7,964 nt of DNA from Actinomycetota bacterium (lineage in GTDB: Bacteria; Actinomycetota; Acidimicrobiia; Acidimicrobiales; AC-14), in NCBI GenBank assembly GCA_020200615.1, contig JAIVIH010000300.1, forward strand, positions 1-7,964, written 5' to 3'. The notes below the pieces were generated by a model. That model did not search any database. It had not been told where the DNA came from and saw only the letters and a list, made by a program, of their open reading frames with translations. Shown in pieces: positions 1 through 6,746 of the stretch. The first letter of the stretch is position 1, and every line of letters starts with the position of its first letter. A program made the position numbers and the translations under genes.

Positions 1-192
1 GGCCGCCTCGGCGTCGCGCCGAAGCTCGGGGAAGGAGCCGATGGGCGTGTCCTCCATGTTGATCATGCCCACGACGAGGGGCTTGCCCTCGGCCGTCCCC
101 ACCCCTTTGGGGCCGCTGTCGCCCCCGGAGCAGGCCACGGCCACCACGCTGAGCAGGATGGCGAGCGCGAGCACCCGTCGGCGGTGACCCAT
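1..192 (-). CDS. Branched-chain amino-acid type ABC transporter substrate-binding lipoprotein (5' end only)
   Basis: The minus-strand frame opens with ATG at 192 and runs off the left edge, giving 64 residues. Seen directly: a basic start (MGHRRRV), a hydrophobic stretch, and a lipobox ending AVAC with Cys21 as the predicted lipidated residue. A Gly/Ser-rich linker follows, then mature sequence (PLVVGMINMED, then SFPELR) of the kind that opens periplasmic-binding-protein family 6 (LivK/HAAT) domains. Inferred role: captures a branched-chain amino acid, amide or urea-like ligand outside the membrane and delivers it to the permease encoded divergently from 242. The binding pocket lies outside the window, so the ligand cannot be predicted. 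Shine-Dalgarno complementarity before the ATG is weak. Family call is good because lipoprotein signal, opening strand and Liv neighbours agree. Confidence 0.86.
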   Translation of the reverse strand, partial: MGHRRRVLALAILLSVVAVACSGGDSGPKGVGTAEGKPLVVGMINMEDTPIGSFPELRRDAEAA

Positions 193-229
193 GGCGAGAT
201 GATCCCACGGCCCGTCGTCCGCCGTCCCT

Positions 230-242
230 TACCCTCCCCCCA
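230..242 (+). promoter_or_regulatory. Candidate -10 element of a leaderless promoter for livHM
   Basis: TACCCT at 230-235 fits the actinobacterial TANNNT -10 pattern and lies six bases before the codon at 242, where the permease should begin. There is no purine-rich ribosome-binding site in this stretch, which is C-rich, so a leaderless transcript would fit. No convincing -35 hexamer is visible. Inference only. Confidence 0.35.
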
Positions 243-2122
243 TCCGCGACACCATCGTCTTCCTCCTCCTGGGCCTCGGCGCCGGCGGCGTCTACGCCGC
301 CCTGGGACTGGGCCTGGTCGTCGTCCACCGGGTCTCGGGCGTGGTCAACGTGGCCCACGGGGCGATGGCCAGCGCCGCGACCTACGTGTTCGTGGAGATC
401 CGGGGCGACCTACCGCCGGCCGTGGCCCTGATGGCCGCCCTGCTCTTTGCCGCCGCCCTGGGCCTGGTCGTCCACACGCTGGTGTTCCGGCCGCTGCGCA
501 CCGCTCCCGCCCTGGCGCGCGTGGTGGCCTCCGTCGGCGTGATGGTGACCCTGGTGGCGGCCATCGTGCTCCGCTTCGGCAGCACCAACCGGTCGGTGGC
601 TGCGGTGCTGCCCGCTCAGCCCTTCTCCCTGTTCGGCCTGGACGTGCCCCGCGACCGCCTTCTGCTGGCCGCCCTGGCCGTGGCCGCCGCCGTCATCCTG
701 TGGGCCCTCGGCCGGTTCACCCGGTTCGGCCTGGCTACCCGGGCCGTGGCCGACGATCCCGAGGCGGCCGCCCTCCTGGGCTGGTCGCCCGAGAAGGTGG
801 CCGCCGTGAACTGGACGCTGGCCAGCGTGCTGGCCGCCCTCGCCGGCATCCTGGCGTCGCCCATCAGCTCCCTGAACCCCACGACCTACAGCCTGCTGGT
901 CGTTCCCGCCGTGGCCGCCGCTCTTGCCGGCGGGCTGTCGTCGTACGGGGGCACGGTGGCCGTCGCCCTCGGTCTGGGGATGGCGCAGTCCCTGCTGGTG
1001 AAGCTGCAGACGGAGGGAGGCTTGTGGTCACGCCCCGGCCTCCGGGCCGGCCTGCCCCTCCTGGTGATCGTGATAGCCATGGTGGCGCGCGGCGCGGCGC
1101 TGGCCGGACGGGGCGATCCCCCGAGCCTCCGGCTGCCGGTCGCCCCGCGGCCCCGGCGGCCCCTGATCACGGCTGTGGCCGGGTCGGGAGTGGTGGCCCT
1201 GGCCCTTTTCGCCCTGAGCGGTGACCTGCGTCTGGCCCTCATCCAGAGCCTGATCGGCGTCGTGGTGTGCCTCTCGCTGGTACTTCTCACGGGGTACCTG
1301 GGCCAAATCTCCCTGGCCCAGATGGGGCTGGCCGGCGTGGGCGGGTTCGCCCTGAGCCGGTTTACGACCGACGCCGGCCTCCCCTTCCCTCTGGCGCCGA
1401 TCCTGGCCGCCCTCGTGGTCGGGGCCCTCGGGCTGCTCCTCGGACTTCCGGCCCTGCGAGTGCGGGGCGTCAACCTGGCCGTGCTCACGCTCGCCGCCGG
1501 TGTCGCTGTGGAGGAGCTGGTGTTCAAGGACCCGTTCATCACCGGGGGGGTCGGCGGCAGCCGGGTTCCCGACCCGGGCATGTTTGGCTTCGACCTGGGG
1601 ATCGGGGGCGCCCGGGCCTCGGTCTACCCCCGACCTGTGTTCGGCCTGCTCGTGCTGGCGGTGGTGGCGGCCCTGGGTCTGGCCCTCGCCTGGCTGCGCC
1701 GGGGACGGCTCGGGCGGAGGTTCCTCGCCGTCCGGGCCAATGAGCGGGCGGCGGCCGCGGCCGGGGTCAACGTGGCCGCCACCAAGCTGATCGGGTTCGC
1801 TACTTCGGCCTTCGTGGCCGGCCTGGGCGGCGCCTTGCTGGGGTACGCCCAGGGACGGCTCTCGTTCGGGTCGTTCGGCGTGTTCGTGTCGCTCTCCTAC
1901 CTGGCCGTGGCCTACATCGGCGGGATCGCCCGGATCTCCGGAGCCATCGTGGGCGGAGCGCTCGTGAGTGGGGGGCTGGCCATCGTCGCCCTCGAGCGGG
2001 TGGCCGGCCTGGGCCGCTTCCAGCTCCTCGCTACCGGCCTGGGACTGGTGGCCATGGCCGTCCGCTATCCCGACGGCCTGGCCAGCGCCGGGGCGCGCCT
2101 GTTTCGCCGGAGCGGCGCGTGA
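242..2122 (+). CDS. Fused LivH-LivM permease of a branched-chain amino-acid type ABC importer
   Basis: About 626 residues, the length of LivH plus LivM joined. The first half has the LivH landmark NVAHG (residues 36-40) and a cytoplasmic coupling segment (RAVADDPEAAALLG, about 167-180). The second half has LivM landmarks: GYLGQISLAQ (351-360), TGGVGG (434-439) and AVRANERAAAAAGV (496-509). Both halves are strongly hydrophobic with many membrane segments, so one chain probably forms the whole channel. Start choice: the frame is open from 203 and the LivH first helix (RDTIVFLLLGLGAGG) is encoded from 242, but the codon there is ATC. The first standard start is GTG at 341, which would remove that helix and leave NVAHG at residue 3. 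I place the start at 242 by family alignment, with low certainty. The stop overlaps the GTG of the ATPase gene by four bases (GTGA), indicating translational coupling. Confidence 0.88.
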   Translation: MRDTIVFLLLGLGAGGVYAALGLGLVVVHRVSGVVNVAHGAMASAATYVFVEIRGDLPPAVALMAALLFAAALGLVVHTLVFRPLRTAPALARVVASVGVMVTLVAAIVLRFGSTNRSVAAVLPAQPFSLFGLDVPRDRLLLAALAVAAAVILWALGRFTRFGLATRAVADDPEAAALLGWSPEKVAAVNWTLASVLAALAGILASPISSLNPTTYSLLVVPAVAAALAGGLSSYGGTVAVALGLGMAQSLLVKLQTEGGLWSRPGLRAGLPLLVIVIAMVARGAALAGRGDPPSLRLPVAPRPRRPLITAVAGSGVVALALFALSGDLRLALIQSLIGVVVCLSLVLLTGYLGQISLAQMGLAGVGGFALSRFTTDAGLPFPLAPILAALVVGALGLLLGLPALRVRGVNLAVLTLAAGVAVEELVFKDPFITGGVGGSRVPDPGMFGFDLGIGGARASVYPRPVFGLLVLAVVAALGLALAWLRRGRLGRRFLAVRANERAAAAAGVNVAATKLIGFATSAFVAGLGGALLGYAQGRLSFGSFGVFVSLSYLAVAYIGGIARISGAIVGGALVSGGLAIVALERVAGLGRFQLLATGLGLVAMAVRYPDGLASAGARLFRRSGA

Positions 2123-3546
2123 CCACCCTCCTGGAGCTTTCCGACGTGTCCGTGCGCCTGGGGGCGGTGGACGTGCTGAGCCGGGTGTCGCTCGAGGTGC
2201 GGGAGGGGTCGGCCGTGGGACTGGTCGGGCCCAACGGCGCGGGCAAGTCCACCCTGCTCGACGCCGTGAGCGGGTTCGTCCCCCTGGCCGGGGGATCGGT
2301 CCGGCTGGGCGGTGTCGACCTGCGCCGGCTGGCGCCCCACCGGCGCGCCCGCCTGGGCCTCGGCCGCACCTTCCAGTCCCTCGACCTGTTCGACGACCTG
2401 ACCGTGGGGGAGAACCTCCAGGTCGCGGGGGAGACGCCGAGGGGGGCGATCTCGGCGACGGGCGTTGAAGGTCTGGACGGCGAGCTTCCCGGCCGCTTGG
2501 ACCACGCCCAGCGCAAGGGCGTGGCCCTGGCCCGGGCCGTGTCCGGCGGTCCCCGCGTCCTGCTCCTGGACGAGCCCGCCGCCGGGCTGGACGGGCCCGC
2601 CCGCCAGGCCCTGACCGACCGGCTCCGGGACATGGTCGGGCGGGGGGTGGGCATCGTGGTCGCCGACCACGACCTCGACCTCGTGCTCGCCGTCTGCGAT
2701 CACGTGTGCGTCCTCGACTTCGGGCGGGTGATCAGCGCCGGGCCGCCGGCCGCGGTTCGAGCCGACCCGGCACTGGCCGCCGCCTACCTGGGCGAGCCCC
2801 TGGGCGCGGCCGAGACGCCCGCACCCCAGGTGCCGGGGGACGTGCTCCTCGAGACGCGCCGGCTCACGGCCGGTTACGGAGCCGCGCCCGCCCTCTTCGG
2901 CGTGGACCTGGAGGTTCGGGAGGGGGAGGTCGTCGCTCTTCTCGGTCCCAACGGGGCGGGCAAGACCACCACCCTGCGGGCCGCCTCCGGCCTCATCCCC
3001 ATCTCGGGAGGAGCGGTGACGTTCCTGGGGTCTCCGGTGAGGGGACACCCCGCCCGCCTGGCTCGCGCCGGCCTGGCCCACGCCCCCCAGGGCCGGGCCG
3101 TGCTGGGGAGCCTCACCGTCCGGGAGAACCTGCGCCTGGCCGCCCGAGGTCGCAGCCGCTCGAAGGGAGCGCCGGTGGAAGCGGCTGTCGCCGGGTTCCC
3201 CGCTCTCTCCGCCCTGCTCGACCGGCGGGCCGGCGACCTGTCCGGCGGCGAGCAGCAGATCCTGGCCCTGGCCCGGGCCCTGGCCGCCCAACCCCGCGTC
3301 CTGATGGTGGACGAGCTGAGCCTCGGCCTAGCCCCGCGGGCGGCCGCGGGAGCCCTCGCCGCCGTGCGCCAGGCCGCCGATGCCGGCGCGGGGGTCCTCC
3401 TCGTCGAGCAGCACCCTCGCCTCGCCCTCGGCATAGCCGACCGGGCCCTGGTGATGGCCCGGGGGCGGGTGGTCTTCTCGGGGACGGCCGCGGAGCTGGC
3501 CGGGCGACCCGAAGTCCTCGAGGCCGCCTACCTGGGCGGGGCCTGA
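2119..3546 (+). CDS. Fused LivG-LivF double ATPase of the same ABC importer
   Basis: 475 residues carrying two complete ABC ATPase domains. Domain 1 (about 4-230, LivG-like) has Walker A GPNGAGKST at 37-45, Q-loop Gln86, Walker B VLLLDEP at 147-153 and H-loop His184. Domain 2 (about 243-475, LivF-like) has Walker A GPNGAGKTT at 276-284, Gln324, signature LSGGE at 374-378, Walker B ending VDE near 399 and His432. It should hydrolyse ATP on the cytoplasmic face and drive the LivHM channel. The domain 1 signature reads LDHAQ (127-131) instead of LSxGQ, and the stretch between Q-loop and signature is shorter than usual for LivG, so one composite ATP site may be degenerate. Start is the GTG at 2119, overlapping the permease stop. 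The gene's last 19 bases overlap the convergent diguanylate cyclase gene. Confidence 0.93.
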   Translation: MTTLLELSDVSVRLGAVDVLSRVSLEVREGSAVGLVGPNGAGKSTLLDAVSGFVPLAGGSVRLGGVDLRRLAPHRRARLGLGRTFQSLDLFDDLTVGENLQVAGETPRGAISATGVEGLDGELPGRLDHAQRKGVALARAVSGGPRVLLLDEPAAGLDGPARQALTDRLRDMVGRGVGIVVADHDLDLVLAVCDHVCVLDFGRVISAGPPAAVRADPALAAAYLGEPLGAAETPAPQVPGDVLLETRRLTAGYGAAPALFGVDLEVREGEVVALLGPNGAGKTTTLRAASGLIPISGGAVTFLGSPVRGHPARLARAGLAHAPQGRAVLGSLTVRENLRLAARGRSRSKGAPVEAAVAGFPALSALLDRRAGDLSGGEQQILALARALAAQPRVLMVDELSLGLAPRAAAGALAAVRQAADAGAGVLLVEQHPRLALGIADRALVMARGRVVFSGTAAELAGRPEVLEAAYLGGA

Positions 3547-4616
3547 GCGGTCTGAGCGGCCGGGCGCCGTGAATAGACCTCGGCCCGGTCGCGCCCTTTC
3601 CGCTTGGCCGCCATGAGAGCGACGTCGGCCGCTTGGAAGAGGGCGGCGGCGTCGCTTCCGTCATCGGGATAGCAGGCGATGCCGAAGCTCATGGTCACGG
3701 GAAGGGGGTCGCGGCTGAAAGCGGTGCGCATGCTGTGCCGCATCCGCTCGGCCACCAGGAACGCGCCCTCGGCGTCGGTGTTGGGGAGCACGAGTGCGAA
3801 CTCCTCGCCACCGAGCCGAGCGGCGATGTCGATTCTCCGCTCCGACTGCTCGAGCTGCGTCGCCACCCGGCGCAGGACGACGTCGCCCGTGGGGTGGCCG
3901 AAGCGGTCGTTGACAAACTTGAAGTGGTCGAGGTCACCCAGCACGAGGGACAGGGGGAGCCCCGTCCGTTCGGCCCTGGCGATCTCGAGCTCGATGAGCT
4001 CGTCGTAGGCCCGACGGTTCCGGAGGCCGGTGAGGGGATCGGTGCGGGCCGTCCCCGCCAGCCGGTCGACCAGGGCGTTCACCCGCGCCCGCAGAATGGC
4101 CACCATGGCGCACGTCACCACCGTGGTCAGCACGGTGATCGTCCACCGCATGATCGGGAAGTCCGGGCCGGGGATGGCGAGGAGGCAGACGGCGTAGTCG
4201 AGGGCGATGAACGCCACCTGGGGGGCGGCCCGCTTCCAGGGCAGGAAGTAGAACGAGTGGACCGACAGCCACAGGTAGAAGAAGCCGTAGGGGCTGTCGA
4301 TGTCCTGGTAGGTGAGGATGATCCCCCCCACGACCAGGTAGAGCACGTAGGCGCACAGGTCGGGCGTCCAGCGGGGAAGGTGCTCCCGGCCGGCGAAGAG
4401 CAGGACGAGGACGCCGAAACCGCCGATGACGTCGATCCGCAGCAGGTCGTCCCTGCTCCCCGACGGCGGCTCGCTCACGAGCAGGACGAGCAGGAAGAAC
4501 AGCGTGCCCAAGGCCCAGATGACCATGAGCGACCGGACCATGATCTCCCAGTCGGCGCTGGTGCGGTCCAGAGCCCCCCGCTTGGGCGCGTAGCGCTCGG
4601 GAGCGCCCGCAGGCAT
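3528..4616 (-). CDS. Membrane-bound GGDEF diguanylate cyclase
   Basis: 362 residues from ATG at 4616. Residues 1-25 look cytoplasmic. About six hydrophobic segments follow (26-48, 58-77, 83-103, 111-127, 130-149, 156-175), then a GGDEF domain from about 190. Catalytic features are intact: TDPLTGLRNRRAYD (192-205), LGDLDHFKFVND (226-237), the GGEEF loop at 269-273, and an RxxD inhibitory site (Arg260, Asp263) for feedback by c-di-GMP. It should convert two GTP to c-di-GMP at the inner membrane, with the membrane part as sensor. That part resembles MASE-type sensors in general form only; I do not assign a named family. A longer frame reaches 4841, but GGGGAG just upstream of 4616 and the composition of the extra residues favour the shorter protein. 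It is convergent with livGF, overlapping 19 bases, and has a long structured upstream region. Confidence 0.93.
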   Translation of the reverse strand: MPAGAPERYAPKRGALDRTSADWEIMVRSLMVIWALGTLFFLLVLLVSEPPSGSRDDLLRIDVIGGFGVLVLLFAGREHLPRWTPDLCAYVLYLVVGGIILTYQDIDSPYGFFYLWLSVHSFYFLPWKRAAPQVAFIALDYAVCLLAIPGPDFPIMRWTITVLTTVVTCAMVAILRARVNALVDRLAGTARTDPLTGLRNRRAYDELIELEIARAERTGLPLSLVLGDLDHFKFVNDRFGHPTGDVVLRRVATQLEQSERRIDIAARLGGEEFALVLPNTDAEGAFLVAERMRHSMRTAFSRDPLPVTMSFGIACYPDDGSDAAALFQAADVALMAAKRKGRDRAEVYSRRPAAQTAQAPPR

Positions 4617-4620
4617 CGTT

Positions 4621-4626
4621 CTCCCC
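4621..4626 (-). promoter_or_regulatory. Ribosome-binding site of the diguanylate cyclase gene
   Basis: GGGGAG read on the minus strand, four bases before the ATG at 4616. It decides the start against the upstream in-frame candidates. Confidence 0.6.
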
Positions 4627-4681
4627 GGATGATGCGACCGAACCCGCATAGAACGGAATATCGGCAGGGGGAGGCCCCGTC

Positions 4682-4709
4682 TGTATTTGTCTGCGGCTTC
4701 GTTGTATTT
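4682..4709. repeat. Pair of AT-rich direct repeats TGTATTT, 21 bases apart
   Basis: TGTATTT occurs at 4682-4688 and again at 4703-4709, start to start 21 bases, close to two DNA helical turns. Both are strikingly AT-rich for this window and lie upstream of the diguanylate cyclase gene (reading AAATACA on its strand). Such spacing suits a dimeric regulator binding one face of the DNA, or an unpaired A-rich linker in a leader RNA. No regulator is identifiable. Confidence 0.4.
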
Positions 4710-4710
4710 C

Positions 4711-4852
4711 CCGGCGGGCACCCGGTTCCTTCGGAACTCGCCCGCCGGTGCTGGCGGGGCGCAGCCACGCCGTTCGGCACGGAGCCGGCCCGCCAGCCTG
4801 AGCCAAGACGGCGGACCCGGTCTTAGTCGGTGCCTCACCACGGACCGGCGTC
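4711..4852. other. Three consecutive stem-loops: candidate structured RNA or leader
   Basis: This gene-free stretch folds into three adjacent hairpins by eye. Hairpin 1: a perfect 9-base stem, 4711-4719 with 4740-4748, enclosing an inner stem 4725-4729 with 4733-4737. Hairpin 2: a perfect 9-base stem, 4750-4758 with 4789-4797, enclosing GCC/GGC at 4769-4778. Hairpin 3: 4817-4822 with 4843-4848, extended by GACG (4807-4810) with CGTC (4849-4852), enclosing GGTG/CACC at 4829-4839. No T-run follows any of them, so simple terminators are unlikely. On the minus strand this would be the leader of the diguanylate cyclase gene; on the plus strand it precedes the truncated F420 oxidoreductase. It does not match the c-di-GMP-I, cobalamin, TPP, glycine or SAM aptamer cores as I know them. 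High GC makes chance stems common, so the evidence is suggestive only. Confidence 0.4.
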
Positions 4853-4872
4853 AGCCTTGCCAGTGTGTCCCC

Positions 4873-5403
4873 ATGAAGGACCTCCCCCTCATGCCGGGAG
4901 GCAACGCCGACGCCGCCGGCGCCGACCTGGTGATCGTGGCCACCCCATGGGACGCGGCTGCCGACACCGCCGCCTCCGTCGGCCCGCACCTGGCGGGCAA
5001 GGTGGTGGTATCCATGGCCAACGCCCTGACCAAGGTCGACGGGGAGCTCCAGGCCCTGATCCCGCCAGGCGGATCTGTGGCCGTGGCTGTGCAGGAAGCG
5101 GTGGAGGACGCGGCCGTGGCCGCCGCCTTCCACCACCTCCCCGCCCGCTCCCTGGCCGACCTGGACCGGCCGGTCGAGGGTGACGTCCTCATCTGTTCCG
5201 ACTCGGCCGAGGCCGTGTCGGCCACCGCCGACCTGGTGCGAGCCATCCCCGACCTGCGTCCGCTGCACGCCGGCTCCCTGGCCACGGCGGCGCCGGTGGA
5301 GGCCTTCACCGCCGTCCTCCTGGGCATCAACCGCCGTTACAAGGCCAGGGCCGCCATCCGTCTGACCGGGATCAACACGGACGGGGCGACGCCCGGGGGG
5401 TGA
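4873..5403 (+). CDS. F420:NADPH oxidoreductase (Fno/NpdG type), missing its N-terminal part
   Basis: 176 residues from ATG at 4873. The protein matches the family from about residue 55 onward: a second Rossmann strand (LVIVATPW, 19-26), KVVVSMAN (43-50), the HHLPA segment (87-91), VLICSD (105-110) and LRPLHAGSL (128-136). Family members are about 210-230 residues and begin with a GGTGxxG NADP-binding loop, which is absent here. In-frame sequence upstream (back to 4687) is not homologous. The family transfers hydride between F420 and NADP(H) in the cytoplasm; without the dinucleotide loop this copy should be inactive. Whether the break is real or an assembly fault is unknown. Its TGA lies two bases before the ATG of the mshC-like gene, so the two are probably co-transcribed. 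Confidence 0.82.
   Translation: MKDLPLMPGGNADAAGADLVIVATPWDAAADTAASVGPHLAGKVVVSMANALTKVDGELQALIPPGGSVAVAVQEAVEDAAVAAAFHHLPARSLADLDRPVEGDVLICSDSAEAVSATADLVRAIPDLRPLHAGSLATAAPVEAFTAVLLGINRRYKARAAIRLTGINTDGATPGG
5395..5400 (+). promoter_or_regulatory. Ribosome-binding site of the mshC-like gene
   Basis: A G-run (GGGGGG) five bases before the ATG at 5406. It favours ATG 5406 over the in-frame GTG at 5400, which overlaps the preceding stop codon. Confidence 0.45.
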
Positions 5404-5405
5404 GC

Positions 5406-6740
5406 ATGCGCCTCTACGACACCGCCCGCCAAGCGGTGGTCGACTTCCAGCCTGGGCCGCTGGTCACCATGTACACGTGTGGCATCACGCCCTACGACTC
5501 CACCCACGTCGGCCACGCCGCCACCTACGTGCTGTACGACGTCCTCCAACGGCGCCTTCGGGACGCAGGACACGACACGCAGTGCGTCCGCAACGTCACC
5601 GACGTGGACGACGACATGCTGGCCCGCGCCCGGCTGTTGGGCGTGCCCTACCTCGACCTGGCGGCCGAGGAGACGGGTCGGTTCCGCGGGGATCTCCAGG
5701 CTCTCAACGTTCTCCCCGTCTTCAGCGAACCGGCAGCCTCCTCCGCCATCCACGACATCCTCGGCTTCATCGGCATGGTCCTCGACCGGGGCCACGCCTA
5801 CCAGGCGGGCGGGGCGGTCTACTTCAGCGTGGCCACCTTCGAGCGGTTCGGGCAGGTGAGCCACCTCCCCCGGACCGAGATGCTCGAGCTGGCGGCCGAG
5901 CGCGGCGGGAATCCGGACGACCCCCACAAGCGGGACCCGCTCGACTTCGTGCTCTGGCAGCCATCGGCCCCCGACGAGCCCGTGTGGGAGACGATGTGGG
6001 GCCCCGGCCGTCCTGGCTGGCACATCGAGTGCTCAGCCCTCGCCTTGCGGGAGTTGGGCACCACCATCGACCTGCACGGCGGGGGAGCCGACCTGATCTT
6101 TCCCCACCACGAGTGCGAGGCGGCGCAGTCCGAGGCCGCCACCGGGGAGCGCTTCGTTCGTCACTGGCTGCACGCCCCGATGGTCCGCCTGGACGGGGTG
6201 AAGATGTCCAAGTCGCTCGGGAACCTGGTGTTCGTCAGCGAGTTGCTCAAGGAGTGGGACCCCATAGCCGTCCGCCTGGCCATCCTCGTCGGCCTGGTCA
6301 CCGTGGCCACCCAGATGGGGTGGATCGGCTCAGACGACGCCGACACGTCACCCACGGGTGTCACCACCGAGGGGTCGGCCGCGCCGGGGGCCACCACCCG
6401 CAGCGGTGCGCCGGCTGCTGCCACTCCCTCGTTCACCGTCGACCCCCTCCAGGTCACGTTCGAGAACCTCGGGCCCAAGAAGGCGACGGTCGAGGTGGTC
6501 AATACCGGATCGGCGCCCATGACCGTGGAGCAGCCGTCCATCGACGGCGCCAACCCCGGCCAGTTCAGCGCCTCGGCGCCCACGTGCACCAGGCGTGACG
6601 TCGAGCCCGGGCGCAGCTGCGACGTCGAAGTGACGTTCACCCCGGCCAAGGCGGGGACGCCCTACTCGGCCACGCTGGTGATCGAGGTCACCGGCGCCCG
6701 CCCCCAGGAGGTCGACCTCTCCGGGTCCGCCCTGCTCTGA
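5406..6740 (+). CDS. MshC-like cysteine ligase, truncated and fused in frame to an ASH/choice-of-anchor-D domain
   Basis: 444 residues. Residues 1 to about 296 are a class I CysRS-like catalytic domain: TCGITPYD (Cys25) with HVGH at 34-37, WHIEC (Cys209) and FPHHE (234-235) as likely zinc ligands, and KMSKS at 266-270. TCGITPYD plus the GHAATY that follows is typical of MshC, which ATP-dependently joins cysteine to glucosaminyl-inositol in mycothiol synthesis, rather than of cysteinyl-tRNA synthetase. About 110 C-terminal residues of MshC are missing. From about residue 297 (base ~6291) the chain becomes a hydrophobic stretch, a Thr/Ala/Ser-rich linker (about 309-341) and an immunoglobulin-like ASH domain (342-444: NTGSAPM, GANPGQFS, VTFTPAKAG, LSGSALL) normally found in secreted or anchored proteins. 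A cytosolic enzyme joined to an exported domain is implausible; a deletion or misassembly joining two genes is likeliest. It overlaps nothing downstream and converges on fetB across six bases. Confidence 0.85.
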   Translation: MRLYDTARQAVVDFQPGPLVTMYTCGITPYDSTHVGHAATYVLYDVLQRRLRDAGHDTQCVRNVTDVDDDMLARARLLGVPYLDLAAEETGRFRGDLQALNVLPVFSEPAASSAIHDILGFIGMVLDRGHAYQAGGAVYFSVATFERFGQVSHLPRTEMLELAAERGGNPDDPHKRDPLDFVLWQPSAPDEPVWETMWGPGRPGWHIECSALALRELGTTIDLHGGGADLIFPHHECEAAQSEAATGERFVRHWLHAPMVRLDGVKMSKSLGNLVFVSELLKEWDPIAVRLAILVGLVTVATQMGWIGSDDADTSPTGVTTEGSAAPGATTRSGAPAAATPSFTVDPLQVTFENLGPKKATVEVVNTGSAPMTVEQPSIDGANPGQFSASAPTCTRRDVEPGRSCDVEVTFTPAKAGTPYSATLVIEVTGARPQEVDLSGSALL

Positions 6741-6746
6741 CCTGCC

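Noticed and set aside
184..1224. 346-residue plus-strand frame starting inside the divergent promoter region
   Set aside because: Arg/Pro/Gly-rich translation with no family features, lying over the LivHM permease in another frame; a typical high-GC shadow.
2065..3291. 408-residue minus-strand frame opposite livGF
   Set aside because: Low-complexity Gly/Gln/His/Arg translation antisense to a double ATPase with all motifs; shadow frame.
3633..4826. 397-residue plus-strand frame opposite the diguanylate cyclase
   Set aside because: No recognisable domain, acidic/His/Gln-rich composition; the opposite strand carries the intact GGEEF protein.
4687..4872. In-frame N-terminal extension of the F420 oxidoreductase
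   Set aside because: The extra residues do not resemble the expected Rossmann start and run through the hairpin region; not supported as coding.
4617..4872. Known c-di-GMP-I (GEMM) riboswitch before the diguanylate cyclase
   Set aside because: The conserved aptamer segments (GGCAAACC, GACGCAAAGCC type) are absent on both strands.
3934..5268. 444-residue minus-strand frame across the cyclase, intergenic region and oxidoreductase
   Set aside because: Spans unrelated genes and the hairpin region with low-complexity translation; antisense shadow.
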